Source: Tetracentron sinense (taxonomy: Eukaryota > Streptophyta > Magnoliopsida > Trochodendrales > Trochodendraceae). From it: a stretch of 64,000 nucleotides of DNA. Made by a program: the position numbers and the translations under genes. The stretch lies in the NCBI GenBank assembly GCA_015143295.1, contig CM026551.1:46364034-46428033 (forward strand), read 5' to 3'. Each line of letters opens with the position of its first letter. Position 1 is the stretch's first letter. Below, piece by piece: positions 35,365 through 50,300 of the stretch. Under the pieces are notes generated by a model. The model made no database searches. It saw only the letters and a program-made list of their open reading frames with translations, and was not told the origin of the DNA.

Positions 35365-38300
35365 CTGTCAGTATGTGGAAGATACATGGCAGAGATGAGG
35401 ATTTATAAGGTTAAACAATACCAGCACAAATGAATTCAAAAGGATCTATAATAAATCTAAAAAAGAATTAGCTTAACTTGAAAAGCATGCATGCGTTGTA
35501 CCAAAAACGGAAAAACAGCATGCAAGTGTCAAGATTCTGCAATAATATAGAGCTTAAACTGTGAAAGAGATGTCCAAGCCAAGCTCCAAACTTCCAAGTT
35601 CTTATGATTTTTCAGTACTGGACTTTCTGCCGTTAGACAGAACATCAATTCACAGTAAGTAACAATTTGTGATATATGTATTACTCCTACTTCTGGGTAT
35701 CTCCCATTCTGACACTTGGAGAAACTTCAACATTTCCAGACATACATCACAATTCACACTATTCTGCACATGCATGGAGAGAATTGTGTGTTGATTTAAT
35801 AAACATAGTAACAAAGTTCCCCATTTTTTCCAAAAAGTACAAAATAATTTGAGTGTTTTTCTTCAAACGCTTAAATCGTGAAGTACTGCCGGCTTTTTTT
35901 TATTTTAAGTTTGCAACTTTTTGAGAAAGTCACGAATTTCAAGAATCAGACTCAAATTATTCACGCCTTTTTGCAAAAAAAAATGCAAATAAGTATATAA
36001 TACATTCAATTTAATTATTTATACCTTTTCATAATTAGTTATCTTATATTTTACTTTTTTAATCTTTCCTGACATTTTAAAGTTTTTTCCAATTTTTTTT
36101 CTAGCCAAATAATTCCGAAACTCTGAATTGGTGATTATGGTAATAAAAAGTTTCAAGTTCTAACATTGCCACACACAAATGAGGTGCCCTTTTGGAGATG
36201 CTTCAGATGACATTTTTTTGCCTTTGGCCACTTAAAAGGAGAAAAGAACACTGATATATATATATATATATATATATATAATCCAAACATAAAGTTCTAT
36301 GTCTTTAGATATATTTTTCATTTTTTCTCTTCTTTCTCTTGAGTAGGTTAGCTTTATCTCTCCAAGTTTCTTCTTAATTTATATTTTCGAATGTAAGCAT
36401 CATGACCCACATATCAAGGAGTAGGAATTCTTTTTTTTTGTTTGTTTTGTCTGGTCAAATTTTTATAATTTAAAAGGCAGCATGCATACACACTACATGA
36501 ACTCGTGAAGTTTGTGCATGCTATAAATTCGGAATTAGTTACTGCACTATGGTGTGGCTTGTTGTACTTGATTGTGTATGCTTTTCTTTGTTATGTTGTA
36601 TACTAATTAAACTTTGTTGTAATGACCCATCTAAATAAGCTCATTACATCGTTATAATCTAGTTACTTTAGTTGCTTTTATCTGTCTATTGTCTTTTATG
36701 TACAAAAAGGACATTAATGTCTTTTGATCTTATTAGCAAGGTTATTAAATTGTAATCGAATCATAAAATCGTTTTAGGACCAATTCGATTCAAATCAAGA
36801 TTCAGATAGTAAATTGTAAGATTCCATCTATTTTTTTTTAAATACAAAAAATTACTTAATGAATCAGGAAAATAGAATAATCTATTATCCAAAAGATTTC
36901 ATTCATATCTATTGATAAAAGAACGTAATGAACATTTCATTGCATACATTACAAAAAATGCGAATGAACTCCTTAAAATGAAAAAAAAAACTAATATCAT
37001 TAAAGATAAATCAACAAAAGTAAACTCATATAATCATGTTATATGAGATCAAGTATCAAAAGACTTGTACAAATGAAAAGACTAATAAAATAAACTATGA
37101 AGGGAAACTATCAAGTTTTCCCAAAATCCAACTTCATAATCATTCTTCTTCCTTCTTTCTTCCTTTTTTTTTCTATTTTTTTTTTCCCGTTTCACAACAT
37201 GTCAGCAACAAAGTGAAAACCCAAATAGGGGTTTTGGCATTTCCGTAATAGGAGTTTTTGTTTCTTTTCTCTTCTTAAAAGTCATAAAGTACATTTAGAA
37301 AATCAAAAGAATAAGTATTGGTCCGGAAAAGGGGTTTCGTCCTTGAATTGTCTGAATTGCACGAATCATACAATTTGAATCGCAAATCAAATGAGATTTA
37401 CCCAATTAAGATTTTCACTTCTAATTTGAATCATTTTGTTTGGGATTCGAATCGAATCGTAGGATTTGAATCACAAATCGTAAGGATTTAAAAATCATGC
37501 TTATTAGTGATATGAAAAGAAGATCTAGAAAGAATATTCATGATTCTATTCTCCTCTCTTATTCTCTTTCTTCTTTTCTCGTATTACTTCTCTCAAATCC
37601 CGAAGCTCCATTCCCTAGATTTCTACTTGGTATCAGAGCAGGAAGACAAGACATGCATTTCTTTTTTCCATTTTTAATAGAGCGTCCGTGAACAGTGCCC
37701 ATGAGAAGACATGTGTTTCTTTTTATCTCTGTATGCACGGCTCTTTTGTTCAACATGAATTTTATCTTCATTAGCATGATGAATAGTACATTAAAATTGC
37801 TTTGTAATTTCTTTAAATTTGATTTGGACTTGGGGAGTAGGTTACTACCTTTCGGTGGGGGTTTAGGGGTGCCTAACACCTTCCCCTAAACTTAAAAAAA
37901 TCTCTTACCCTTGATCTCTATTAGACCATTGACCTTATCCTCTACATGAATGGGATCTTATTTTCCCTAATAAATAGGTGGCGACTCCTAAATGTGTTTA
38001 GCGTCATTCATCTTGAGGCATTATCCCTAGATGGAAAGGTGATAAATTTCCTCACTCACAAAAGTCATAAAAAAAATTAGGAACGTTACTTTCTCCTTCA
38101 GCAATTGTTGAGAAACAGGGATCTGACCAACCTGCAGATGCACAATTTTGCCACTAAATTTTAACTTCTCCTTTGAAGGATGGGTGAGACTTGAGAGACC
38201 CACATATTCCCAAACCTAAAGGGAGTAGGCCACTCTTAATTTTGTTCGTGGATAACATATGGGAAAATGATCACAAAGTTCTCGCTAATGCTTCCTGGAT

Positions 38301-41300
38301 GAGTACCAAACTTCTCTTTGATTCACACAGCATCAAGAATCTGTTGATGCTGCTGCAAAACGAATTTGCCTGCATGTTTGACCAAGTGAATTTGACATTT
38401 AGAAGACTGAGATCTCTCAGATTGCAGTTATTCACGAACTCATCAGACCCATTCATGCTTTTAGTGACATGGTTACCTCTCTTTTTCTAATGAGAGAGCC
38501 TGATAACATTAAAATCTCAGCCTACACACCACGGACCATCTGATAGAATTAGAGACTTGCTAATTCACCCCCCATCTCCTTTCTAAAACGGGATTTCTTA
38601 GGCCTGTACAGATTTCTAAGGGCTCAAACAAAATTGTTAGAAACAAACTTAGCTTTAAAGAGATCAAAAGGTTGCTCATCATCTCCTCCATATGGGTCAC
38701 TTCTCTAACATCCCAAACAATCACACACCCACCAGCAGATCCCTCCGATGGGGTTGAGCCCCAACTCCTGTTCCTATTGACCCAAGTGCTTCTAGCCACA
38801 TCCTAATCAATTTCTCGAAGCTCGGTCTCTTGAAGCATGACAATACATGGATGAACTTTGTGAATTTGCTCTTTTATACCCCTACGCTGTTTCAAAGAAC
38901 CCCACCCTCTCACATTCCAAGCTCAAAAACTTTATAAAACAACTCCACTCTCCCTATTTGGACTGTCCATGTTTTTTCTCCCTATCAGTCTGGCACTAGT
39001 ATCAGTTCATTTCCAAGAGTAGGCTTTTCAGTTCCTTACAACCTCTCCTACCATTCCTAGATCGAGAGCAACTGGTTTTTTCATCCTCTCGAATTATTTC
39101 TGATAGCTTCACAGCTTTCTCTTCCTCATCCGAAAGAGTTAATCCCATCTTATTAACCAGCTTGTCTGTCAGCCCTCCTCCCTGATTTAACTTCTTCCCC
39201 ATCAATTTCTGCTGGTTATATTTCAAATTCAATCAATAATTTATGTGCATGATATGATTTGAGTAGAAACATTGACCAGGATGCTATTGAAATCTGACAT
39301 TCTTTGTCTAATAATTATCAGCAGAGATACCAGACACCAAACACAAGTAAACATTTCTAGAATTAGAGAAGATGAATAGGAAAAGAAGCGTACAGATACG
39401 AACTAAACTTCAACTAAGGCCAGCCACTATTTAGATTTAGTAGCACCTGTATCTTGTGGAGAACATAATCATAAGATGATAAGAGTCAAGTCGATATGTT
39501 TGTAGTTTGTACTTTGTAGAACAACATATGCATAGTTTATCATGTAAAGTTCATCAATGCTGTAGCAGATTCAGCTTACAATCTGGGTTACATCCATTCA
39601 TCACTCAACAATTAATAAAGGTGTTGAATTGATTCAGGATCGGATGAACAAAATACATGAGAACTATCAGAAAATTACCCATTGCCTCTTAATCTAGAAC
39701 TATTACCACAAAAAAGGGACTAAACTACTTTTGCTCTTGTTGTCATCCAATATCCGTAACATTTTATAGAGGATCCAAACATGCTAATAGTTGTAAAATT
39801 CATAATATAAATTATGCAAAAGTTATTAAAAAACTGAGTGTCAGAACACTCACACCAGATTCCTCAAGCGCTTCAATAATTTTGCAATAATTTCCTCTCT
39901 TGTGGCCTGACTTATACAATCAAATCTTCCAGCAACTTGTGTACAGAAGGCATTAAGCTGCATGTAGCACCAGCCAGTGTTAGGTTCACCCATACACATG
40001 ATTCAAATAACCTAATTCTAAGGAAACGACCAACTTCAGCTACGATGGAAACAAAGCCAAATCTCAAAACGTACCAACTCCCTTATCCAGTTAGTTGCGT
40101 AATAGAGAGAGAGACACACTGCTTGCTTCTGCTTCCCTGTTAGAGATCGCCACACAGATCCAGTAAAATACTGGCATTGTGCAAGCCAAACACATGTCAG
40201 CACACTGGTCATGTGTAACAACCTTGATGTTCAACAAGATCACATGCATAAAAGAACCCAAAGTATTAACACAACCAGTTGGTATCATTAACCATAAAAT
40301 ATTTACTAATACTGTAAGGCACGTGGTCCTAGATAGCTGACACCGACTGAAAGAAAACTATCAGTATTGACTGATAATATCCCCTTTGGTGTGAGTTTGC
40401 ACGAGGATTTTCAATTTCCTTAAAAAGTTTGGTGTTCCACTCGCCATGACAGATCTACTCACTATATAGTTCAGCTATTTTGCTTCTTTTGCTAGTAGCC
40501 TAGTATTTTCCCTTGGGGCTGGGTTCATCTGCTTGTGATCTCTTTATCCCTATGATTTTCTGTGATGAACTTTGATTTGTTCCATTAATATATATGCGAT
40601 ACTGATTCCCAGTGGAAAAAAACTTTATTTTAAACGTGTTTTCCAGTTGTAACAATAATGGCAAAGGTAGTTGGCTAGTTGCATTGCAATATTTGCATAA
40701 AGCGCCCTTCACTTGGAGAAAGTTTGGGAGGCCAAATTCATCCTTGACTGGCGGCCTTCACTTGTATGATGTCAGTGCTATTGGACAAAATCCTCCCAAT
40801 GGATCATCTCATTATTAGAAAGCAACTCATCCCTAAGTGATTGCATTTGCACTCTTTATACATTGTAGGACAGTGAGAATTTTTTTTAAGTTTTCTTCTC
40901 TTATTTGCTCAGGATAGGTTATTCTCAAGGGAGGTGACAGATCTTCCTGTGAATTGATCTAAGTGGACCCTATGGCCCTAGAGGTCCTATGCTATTTTTT
41001 GAGGAGATTGAAAGGAAAGAAATAAGAGGAACCTTTTAGACAAGTAGTGGTCAACTTTTAAAGTTTTCAACTCTATTTGGAGACTTTAAGCAGGTTGTTT
41101 CTCATTCTGAAGTGAAGAAAATATTGGAGATTTGATGGGTAACAGGACCAATATCCTCTATAGTAATCTTTTGAAGAATAGGTGCACCCCAAGAGGATAA
41201 GAACAGGTAGGTTATATCAAATTTAATTTTATGATAGCTCTTGTGGCCCCCCAAACCTGGTTGGCATAGAAGGTGTGCTTTGTAAAGAACACAGAGAAAT

Positions 41301-44300
41301 TCTCAAAGTAATCCCATAGGTGGGACCGTGGGATAAGGTTTGGATCCTTGGACAACCCCAAATTGAATGGAACGGCAAAACATGACTCATCCAGCAAACC
41401 CCAAATAGTTGAGATAAGGCTTGGATGATGATGATGACATCAGTCCAATCAGTATGGCCGATGCATTGACGCAGAAATAGAAGTATTTGTCCAAAGTCTC
41501 CAAATCCCCAAGGACATTTTAATGGCTCATTGGTAGTTGAAGGGAATATTTCAAATGCTATTAGATGGAAAGTGAAAGCGCAAACTCCTTGGAGGTTGGA
41601 TGATGTGGCAGACAATATAAGGCTATGTTGTGCAGACTCTTCTTAACAAGTGACACGTCTGTGTCAGACACATGTCGGACCCCGACACGTATCAAATTCC
41701 TGTTGGACACTTCTGGATTTTATTTTATTCTATTCATCACTTATACAACATAAATTGACATGCCTATAGATAGGTGCCCAGTGTTGTAGTTTATCTTTTT
41801 TGAAGGTTTATAAGTCGTAAATTACGTTCATCTATGCCCTTGTTTACAAGTAAATGATATACATTATAAGGTATCTCAATTACCAATGCACTAAAAAGAT
41901 GAAATATCACTCGACTTCTTAAATCCTATTTTTGGGGGTTGCCAAATCCGTCACCTGTCACCTTGCATCCATGCAGGACTCTAAAACTTGTGTACATGTT
42001 AGAGCAATAGAAGGAAATTGGCTAGAGGATGATTAAAGAATTCACACATTAACAGATGCAAATAGCTTAGCGAACTCATTGGATACTAGTGGTGTAGATA
42101 AACAATTTTTATGTATAGAGAGCATGCTAGACAATTTTTATATATAGAGAGCATGCTTCAAAATATCAATATCAATATCAATAAGTCAAGATTAATACAT
42201 ATATCATGCATGGTTTGATATATCCACGATAATTCCGATATATCCCCAATATCACAAGGTAAAAAATATATTTTACATGTATTTTTTTTCTTATAACATA
42301 TCCCTGATATTTTTTATATATCACCCGATATTTCTGATACATGTTTTATAAGTTAACCATGGAATATAAAGACGACGATAGATCATTGATCTCGACCCCC
42401 CCCCCCCCCCAAAGGAATCAAAAATCAACATTATCGGCGATATCGCAAGTGTGCAACAAATCTATATGACGTAAGTTTTTTTTACATGATATCGCACGAT
42501 ATCGAGAATATATAGACGATATCGTGCAATATCGACCGACATAAGCTTTTTTAAAATAAAAAGATTGGGCTTCTCATTGCCTCACTCTATCTTAATTATT
42601 AAATATCATTTAAATGATTTAATTTTCTTTCATTTACTTAAGATATTTATATGTAAATAAGGTTACACCCCCCATTTGAATTCAATTAAAATTATCCTAT
42701 ATGAAAATTCTTGAAGAATAAATCAACTATCCAATTCAAGAACAAAATCTGTTTTTTAGCGCCTTTTTTGAGAATTTCAAATGCAAAGATATATCGTAAA
42801 TCTTAAAATTTTATATATTCTACCATATCAAAACATTACTAAAACTCAAAAGTCCAGTTAAAAAAGTCTCATATTTTATTCTTTAAAAATAATTTCATCT
42901 ACAGGATCAAAAAGTCAACTAACGGTTCAGTAGAAAAAGACTTACATTTAAATTTTACAAAAAAATATTAAGTATAATTTTTTTTTGGACGGTGAATATT
43001 AAGCATATTATGGGTAACCTCCATTTAAAAAACTCCCAAATTTAAATTCCAAAAGAATCATCTAGATATATTTTTGGGTATGGGCCGTATGAATGAGTAC
43101 AAGGATATACAATCTTATGTGGCAATGGCTCTGCGTAACTCTTTCTGGTTCTCATTGTAATTCTTTTGGTGGGTTGAATTATTATGTATGTTTATGATTG
43201 ATTGAGAAATGAATGAAATGTTTTATGTTAGTTAGTTATGATCATAGTCACAAAAAAATGCGTTTTTAAAAAAAAAACTCGTTTAAAACACGCATTAATA
43301 CCCTACCGTAGAAAACGGCGTTTAAAACCCATTTTTTTAACAAAACACGTATTATAGTTTTAAACTTGTTTAAAATGAATAATACGAATAAAACACGTTT
43401 AAAACGAATAATACGAAGAAAAAAAAATGGATAATCTTGAAATTTTTTGGGAATGAAGAATATGCAGATATTGACTACTTTGATGCTCTTTTGAGGGATT
43501 GACGAATATGAATGAGTGGTTTTATTAATATACGTATTTTATTCTTGTTTTTAATCTTTATAATTGATGTTTTAAAGAAATTTAATGCCTTGATGGAATG
43601 AATTTGATGTTAAAATGATGTTATGAACTTATTATTGTTGATTATAGTTACTCTTTTTGTATATTATCTGACGAAATTGTTAGATATATTAATTAGTATC
43701 GTTACTAACTTTTATAATTATATTTTTTTTTTTTCCCTGAAGTTTTTCAGTATTTTTCCGATTTTTTCGAATTTTTCCGTACTTGACCCTTGCCGAATTA
43801 TTCCCAAAAACCCCGACTTTGTGACTATGGTTATGATTTAAGAATTGTATCATCAACACACATCTTTGCCCCCTTCCCATTGCATCTCTTATGTACATTG
43901 TTTTTTTTTTTCAATGTTTTATTCTCAAAAGTGTATTGACATCTATTTTAACATTTCCTAAAGTTCCACTACAAAATTCCATGTTTTGCCCCATTTTTTT
44001 GGCATTTTTCCAAAAATCACAGATAAACTATATACCTTGTAATATATCTTTTTTCCACGCCTCGACATGTTGAGCGATATCGACATTTAGAACCTTGATA
44101 TCGTGCATACACTCGGATACGCATGGATATACTAAGATACTTTACATAATAGTCTTTTAATGCAAAGATAACCTAAAAGAAACTAATAAATCCTACTACT
44201 ACCATTACAACCATTAATATGAACTGTGACGTTGGCTCCATACCCCTAAAATGGTCCAAAAGGTTCGGTTTGTAGCTGTTCTTTTAGAGTGCTTATAAAG

Positions 44301-47300
44301 GAGATCTCCTTAGTAAAAGCAAGGGCTGGTTTTTCATTTTTTTTTGGAAGGCCTGACTCCATTCCTTGCAGGAATGGCCCCTAGAGCTCCAGCTCTAGCT
44401 CTAGCTCAAGCTCTGGAAAGAAAGGTTGGGCTTGACTCCATTCATTGCATGAATGGCGGCCCTCGGCTTCGCCCCTTCTTTTTAGAGCTCTAGTAGGAGA
44501 AGGGGGTATTTATTAATCGGAGCTTCAGGGGGAGGACCCCCCGAAACCCCCCCTTCGCTTAGCTCTCTAAGCCAGAGCAAGAAAGTTGCTCCGCTCCCTC
44601 GCTCCCAAGCAGGAACATCTGTATTTCACTCTCAAAAGAAGCTCCATTCCGTCCTTCTGGACTAGGGGGAGGTGAAATTGAGCTGGAAGGGTAGCCCTCG
44701 TCCTCGAGGTGGAGTGGTTTTCATGTTAGCATATATAATCAGTGAGTAGGTGTCGTCTCCTGTTGCAATGCAAATGGTATTGGAACCAACCAATATTAAG
44801 TGGGAGCCTTACGTCCGCAATTTTGAGTAATCAAAGACCAAAAAGGAAGCCTCTCCTGGCCTAGCCATGGGTTTTGTATTGCCTCTTCAGGATAAAAAGC
44901 GGATCAGGTACAATACAAACTCCTTACCGGACCACTGGAGAATGGCTGGCACCAAAGATGGTAGCCGATGGCACTCGACAAGAAGGCACTGATTGGATAT
45001 ATCTAAAGGGTGGCTACTTGAGGATTGTACTGAAAGAAAGTACAAAAAATAAATAGATGGTGTTTCTAGCTTGCTACAACGAATCAAAAGCTGGTGCCAT
45101 TTAAAGGAGAGTAGCCGGTTGAATGGCTTTAACCACTGCCCTCTAAACTCAAGGAAGTTGGAGTTACTGAGAGTATATTTTTGCACTTTAGTGTTAGCAT
45201 TCATCGGGACAAAGATGGTGGCCTTAGAAGAACTGACCCGGTCGACTTGTGGAGCCCGCATCACATGAGATGTGATGAGAGAAATAGCTCCTCATTAGTG
45301 GCGAAGTTGCAAGAGGGTGGCCAAGACTTCCCGGGTAGAATTAGTAACACTAAAGAAAAGATGAGGTAAGTAGGTTGACTGGTTAGTAGGTTACTCTCAT
45401 CCACCAAACTTGGAGGTCAACCCGGAGGGGAGGTATGCAATAATACGACTCGAATAATGAAAGATGAAACTGAGGGACCAGTCCATAAGAAAGGAAGGAA
45501 ATGGTCCATGGTAGTAAAAAGCTACTCGAATTTAAGTGACTAAAAAAGGCTTTCACCTCAATAAAATTAAAATGGGCCTTGCAACCACTCTAGGTAGGCA
45601 GATAGACACTTGATGTCGTAATCGAAGTCGTTTCGAGAGGAAGATGACAGGGTTATATACGGGGCGACGCTTACTGGACATGGGATGATGTGGTTCGCAT
45701 CCGATCAAGCAAACGGAAGGGCATGATTGAATGCATAACAACTTCTCTAAGGAACCCCCGGCTCAAATGACCGGACGACTTCGCCCTAGGGAAGAAACAA
45801 AGCGTATGGGACATACGAGCCTTTCATGACTACTCAGCGCTCAGCCTATATTTCATTTTGTGGACGAGTATTTCAACACCATACTATACTGCAACGCTAG
45901 CTCCATACCTGGTGACGAATTGTAGGAGGTTTGTGGCTTCAGTTTTTCTAGTTTTTATACAGATAGAGAGGAAGAGAGAAAACAACCGATCAACTAAGGG
46001 ACAAAACAGGAGGTCGGACTTTTTTTTGGTCGGGCCTTACTCCTTTCCTTGCAAGAAAAGCGGCCCAGGAACGCACCGCACCCTAAAGAGGTCGGCCCTT
46101 ACTCCATTCCTTTCAAGAATGGCGGACCGGAAGCTTTGCTTGCTTATGACAGCTCTGGTACTAGGGTATGCTGGGGTCAAGGAAAGCTCAATAAACAAAA
46201 GCGACCCTTGAGCAAACTTGACCTTAAGAGTGGGAGAAGGAGGAGGTTTTTCTTTATCAGAGCTTCAGAGGGAGGACCCCCCGAAACCCCCCCGCCGCTT
46301 AGCTCCCCAAGCCAGAGCTGCATGCTCCTGAACTAACCGCTACCCGGAACCGCAAGAATTCTCTTTCTTTCTCTGTATTAAACTAGCAAGCTGAAGCAAC
46401 AGACTTCCTACCATACCAGCCATTCCTGAAAGGAATGGAGTGAGGCCTTCTATGAACACAAAATGTCATAAAAGATGAGTATGTCGACACATTAGTTTGA
46501 AAAACACAAGTCAACACAACTACAAAAGCAACTCAATATTAAAACATTAGGTTTTAGGATGCTTAACATTTCATTCGTGTAAGAAAATACATTTGTCTTT
46601 AAAAAATCTGAATATTGTTATTAATCCATGGATATGGTACACAATTTATAGACTAACCACATATGTTTTAATAGATCTTATATGAGTAGAAACTTATCAA
46701 AAAACTATTATATGATCAAATTACTGAAATATAAATTATTTCTATTTTGAATATATATTTTGCAAAAAATTAACAGCAGTTTATGTACATGGTAGATCAC
46801 ACAGACTAATCTCAAATATTTTCTTAGATCTTAGCCGATTTGTAGTTAGTACTAATGAAACTAAATTATTTTATTTTTGATATCTGCAATTCCACCCTTG
46901 AAAGTCTCCCCCCCACCCCCCCTTGCCATAGCAATGGCATAGTTTTTTCCAGTGCATCCATAGTGTTAGCAGCATATTGGTGTGTATCAGTTGATACTGA
47001 AGAATTCTGATGTATCAAAGAATGCCTTGACCAAGTTGACTATCGCGCTTATTGGTACCAATACACACAATAGAGGTCGATATAGGGTTGACACCTAGAA
47101 TAGTTGTGTTACGTTGTTCATATGGATTGGTATCCAAAAACAACAATATGTATCTTACAGATACACACGATACATATCGAGATTTTAGACCATGATAGGG
47201 AATACTCTCCCTAATCTTTACTGATTTTTTTTTCTTATATAAAAACACGCTATTGAGTTACCCATCAGAAAAATATAGATGGCATTGAATGAGGAAACAG

Positions 47301-50300
47301 GATTCGTGTTGCAACCCCAAATATTGGGATAAGGTACTGATAAAGACGAAGTTGAAATAACATTTGTTGTTGACTTCTGAAAGGCTTCTCAAAAGAAAGT
47401 TGATCTCTTAGTGGTATTAACTATTAAGTGAAAGCAAAAACTAAAAATACAATCGGCTTTTTATTCAAATAAAACAGATAACACTGGTAGTCTCATAAAT
47501 TAAATTTTCTATTGTTTCTTATGATCTGGTGTTTTTTTTATCCCTCTTTCTATGTACTAGTTACTAGAACCAATAGCAAAGGATTCACTACACTGGTAGT
47601 GGCGTCTTTGCATTGGAATTGTAAGAGTAACACCTAAACAATTGACACTCTTACAACAGAACCAATCTCAGAGATTTAAGATTGTTAATTCATAACATCA
47701 AATGCAAGATGTCTACTGATTGTCTCAAATACCAATGCATTGTTCAAGAAATCTCTCAAAAAATAAAGTGCAATGGAACTATGCCACATAAAGGTACGAG
47801 AATCTAATGATAAAATTATGATAGCAGTTGATAAGTAATGAAAAGCCACCATGTATTACCTTGGGGGAAGGAAGGTGTAACGGGCAGCCAAGTAGAGCAT
47901 CAATACCTCCAAGAGAGCCCTGATTTGTCAACCTCTCGACCTGATAAACAGAGGACACAAAATTCTAATACTGATTCCATCACCTGCTAATTTTCTTAAA
48001 CTGAAGAAGGGAATCATGCACTTACAACAGATAATAAAAGAAAACTAGCAGGTAGAATCTGTAAAGATGATGAAGAACTGCAACCAACAAAATTGCGACA
48101 TTCAGGACTCACTTGTTGAACATATAAGTTTCAAATAAATGCTTTAAATGAAAGGAAAAAGCATGGCCAAAACATTACTCCAAGGAAGAGGAAACTAGTG
48201 GCAAAATGTTCAAACAAATAGGAGATAGATCACCATCCAAATTCATCCATAGTTCCCCTACAAAAAGATCAAAAAGATTCATTGTGCTTTGCTCTCCAAA
48301 CACTTCAAATTTTAACTACTTCAAAAACAAATTAAATGTCATAAGCAGCAATATCATATAGTATCTCCCAGGCTCACCTTCTAGACCACAATACAAGTCC
48401 TTAACAGGCAATTGACCTCCATCAAGATCAGACAAAAACATTGATTCGAACTCCCCTACATGTTTGCCCATCCTACAATGTATAGTTACAATTGGCCCAA
48501 TTGCACAAACTTATTGAAATATCCTCTGAAATGCGTAAACAAGCTCAACATTTTATAAATATATGTATATATATATATATATATATAACAAATGTTCAAT
48601 ATAATATTCATAATAACTCACCATTCCATAATTGCTGGCTGAAGAGTTGTGCGTTCCAACATTGCTACCAGTTCATCATAAAATAGTAGCAAGGGCAATG
48701 GAAACAATTTGCAAGAGTCCAAAGATGCTTTCAAGAGTTCCAAAGCCTCATCAGAGTTTGATTTCTGTAAAGAAGAATGCCCAGGAATAGTGAATGCACA
48801 TTTGAAAATCTAGAACTATGAGCTATGTGAAGCATTAGCACATGGAAGCTCATATCCCAGTATCTAATATGACCAAATATCATTAAAATTTTATTATGCT
48901 TATTGCAATTCCAGTTGGAGCACCAAACATGAAATTTTTTGCTTATTAATCAGGCTCGGGCCAGCCCAAACCAGCTTGTTGACACCCCTATGTCTAATAT
49001 TCTCTCACTCATGCATCTTTCTTTCACTTTTGCCAAGATAAAGCATTAGGAACAAATTGAATGTTGCTCATTTATCACCACTATTGATCGCCAATGTAGT
49101 TTTCCATTATCAATTCTCAAATCTAAACATGGACATCATCTCAACTGGGGAATTTGGCACTGCTTTCATCTAGGCTGTGAACTCATCGCATACTACAATT
49201 GTCTTTGCTCAGAAAGAAACTTGCCCTAGCTCTTTTATAATTCTATCATCTTTTTTCTGTTCCATTACATTCAAGTCTAATCATTTTCCTCATGTAGTCT
49301 TCTTTTGTTGAGCTTTTCTCGCATCCCTTAAAAACTCTTTAACAAGTTTTGTTTTAGTTTTATTGAAATATTGTAAAGACTAATCTGTACTTGATACACA
49401 CCAAATTGAGTCTACTGGCTTGCCACATTTTTCTAGTACACAATCAAAGAATCCAACAGTCAAATTCTAAACTAACTACTTTGGCAGTGACACAGTCCCC
49501 ACTTGCAATATTTGGGCATAGAAGCAAACCAAAAAGGCTCATCCATAAAACTAAAAGGTTAAAGGCACGAGGGTTACAACTTACAAGCAAGGTCAGCAAA
49601 CAATCATTCCTACCAAATGCAACTGATTAAGGAGAATTTACGAGTGATCAAAAATTATATTGAGTCCTACCTGAGATGAGGATAGAGAGTTAGCATTATT
49701 TGTATCACCGAGACAGTAAACAATCTTTAGAGTTCCAATTATGCCCATCTTCTTGTACTTCAAATCGGGATTACTGACCTGTCCAGTTGGAGAGGAAGCA
49801 CAAGACAAACAAGTTTCCATCACTAGAATCACCGGATTATGACAATCTATACAGGAAGGAAAAGCACACCCAGTTTCAAAGAACAAATCAAGCACCAATG
49901 TGGGTTTATTTTATTTCTCCTTTTTCTTTCTGAAATTTAACAATAACGAAGGGGCCATTGGGATACACTGTCCTTTTTTTTTCCTGATTTTAAAAACTGG
50001 AAACGACTTCCTATTTTCGAAAAATTTTAAGCAGGAAACACCTTTGACATTACTAATGCTAATTGTTTTACAAAAGGAAAAATTGGAAAACAAGTTTGGT
50101 AAATATGATGAACATAATAATTTGAGTAAAGCATTCCAGTGGTGGTGGGTGGTAGGTGGTGGGGTGATGGTGGTGTGATGGAGGGTGGTGTGGTGGGTTC
50201 TGGTGGCGGTGGGTGGTAGGTGAGTGATGGTAGTGGGTGGTGGTGGTGCGTGGTGGTTGTGATAGTGTGGTGGTTGGTGGTGGTGGTGGTGGTGGTGGTG

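Noticed and set aside
41229..41615. 128-codon minus-strand ORF in FANCD2 intron 14
   Set aside because: Some WGAT and HLWDYFENF text hints at retroelement sequence, but no diagnostic motif was found and it is overlapped by other chance ORFs.
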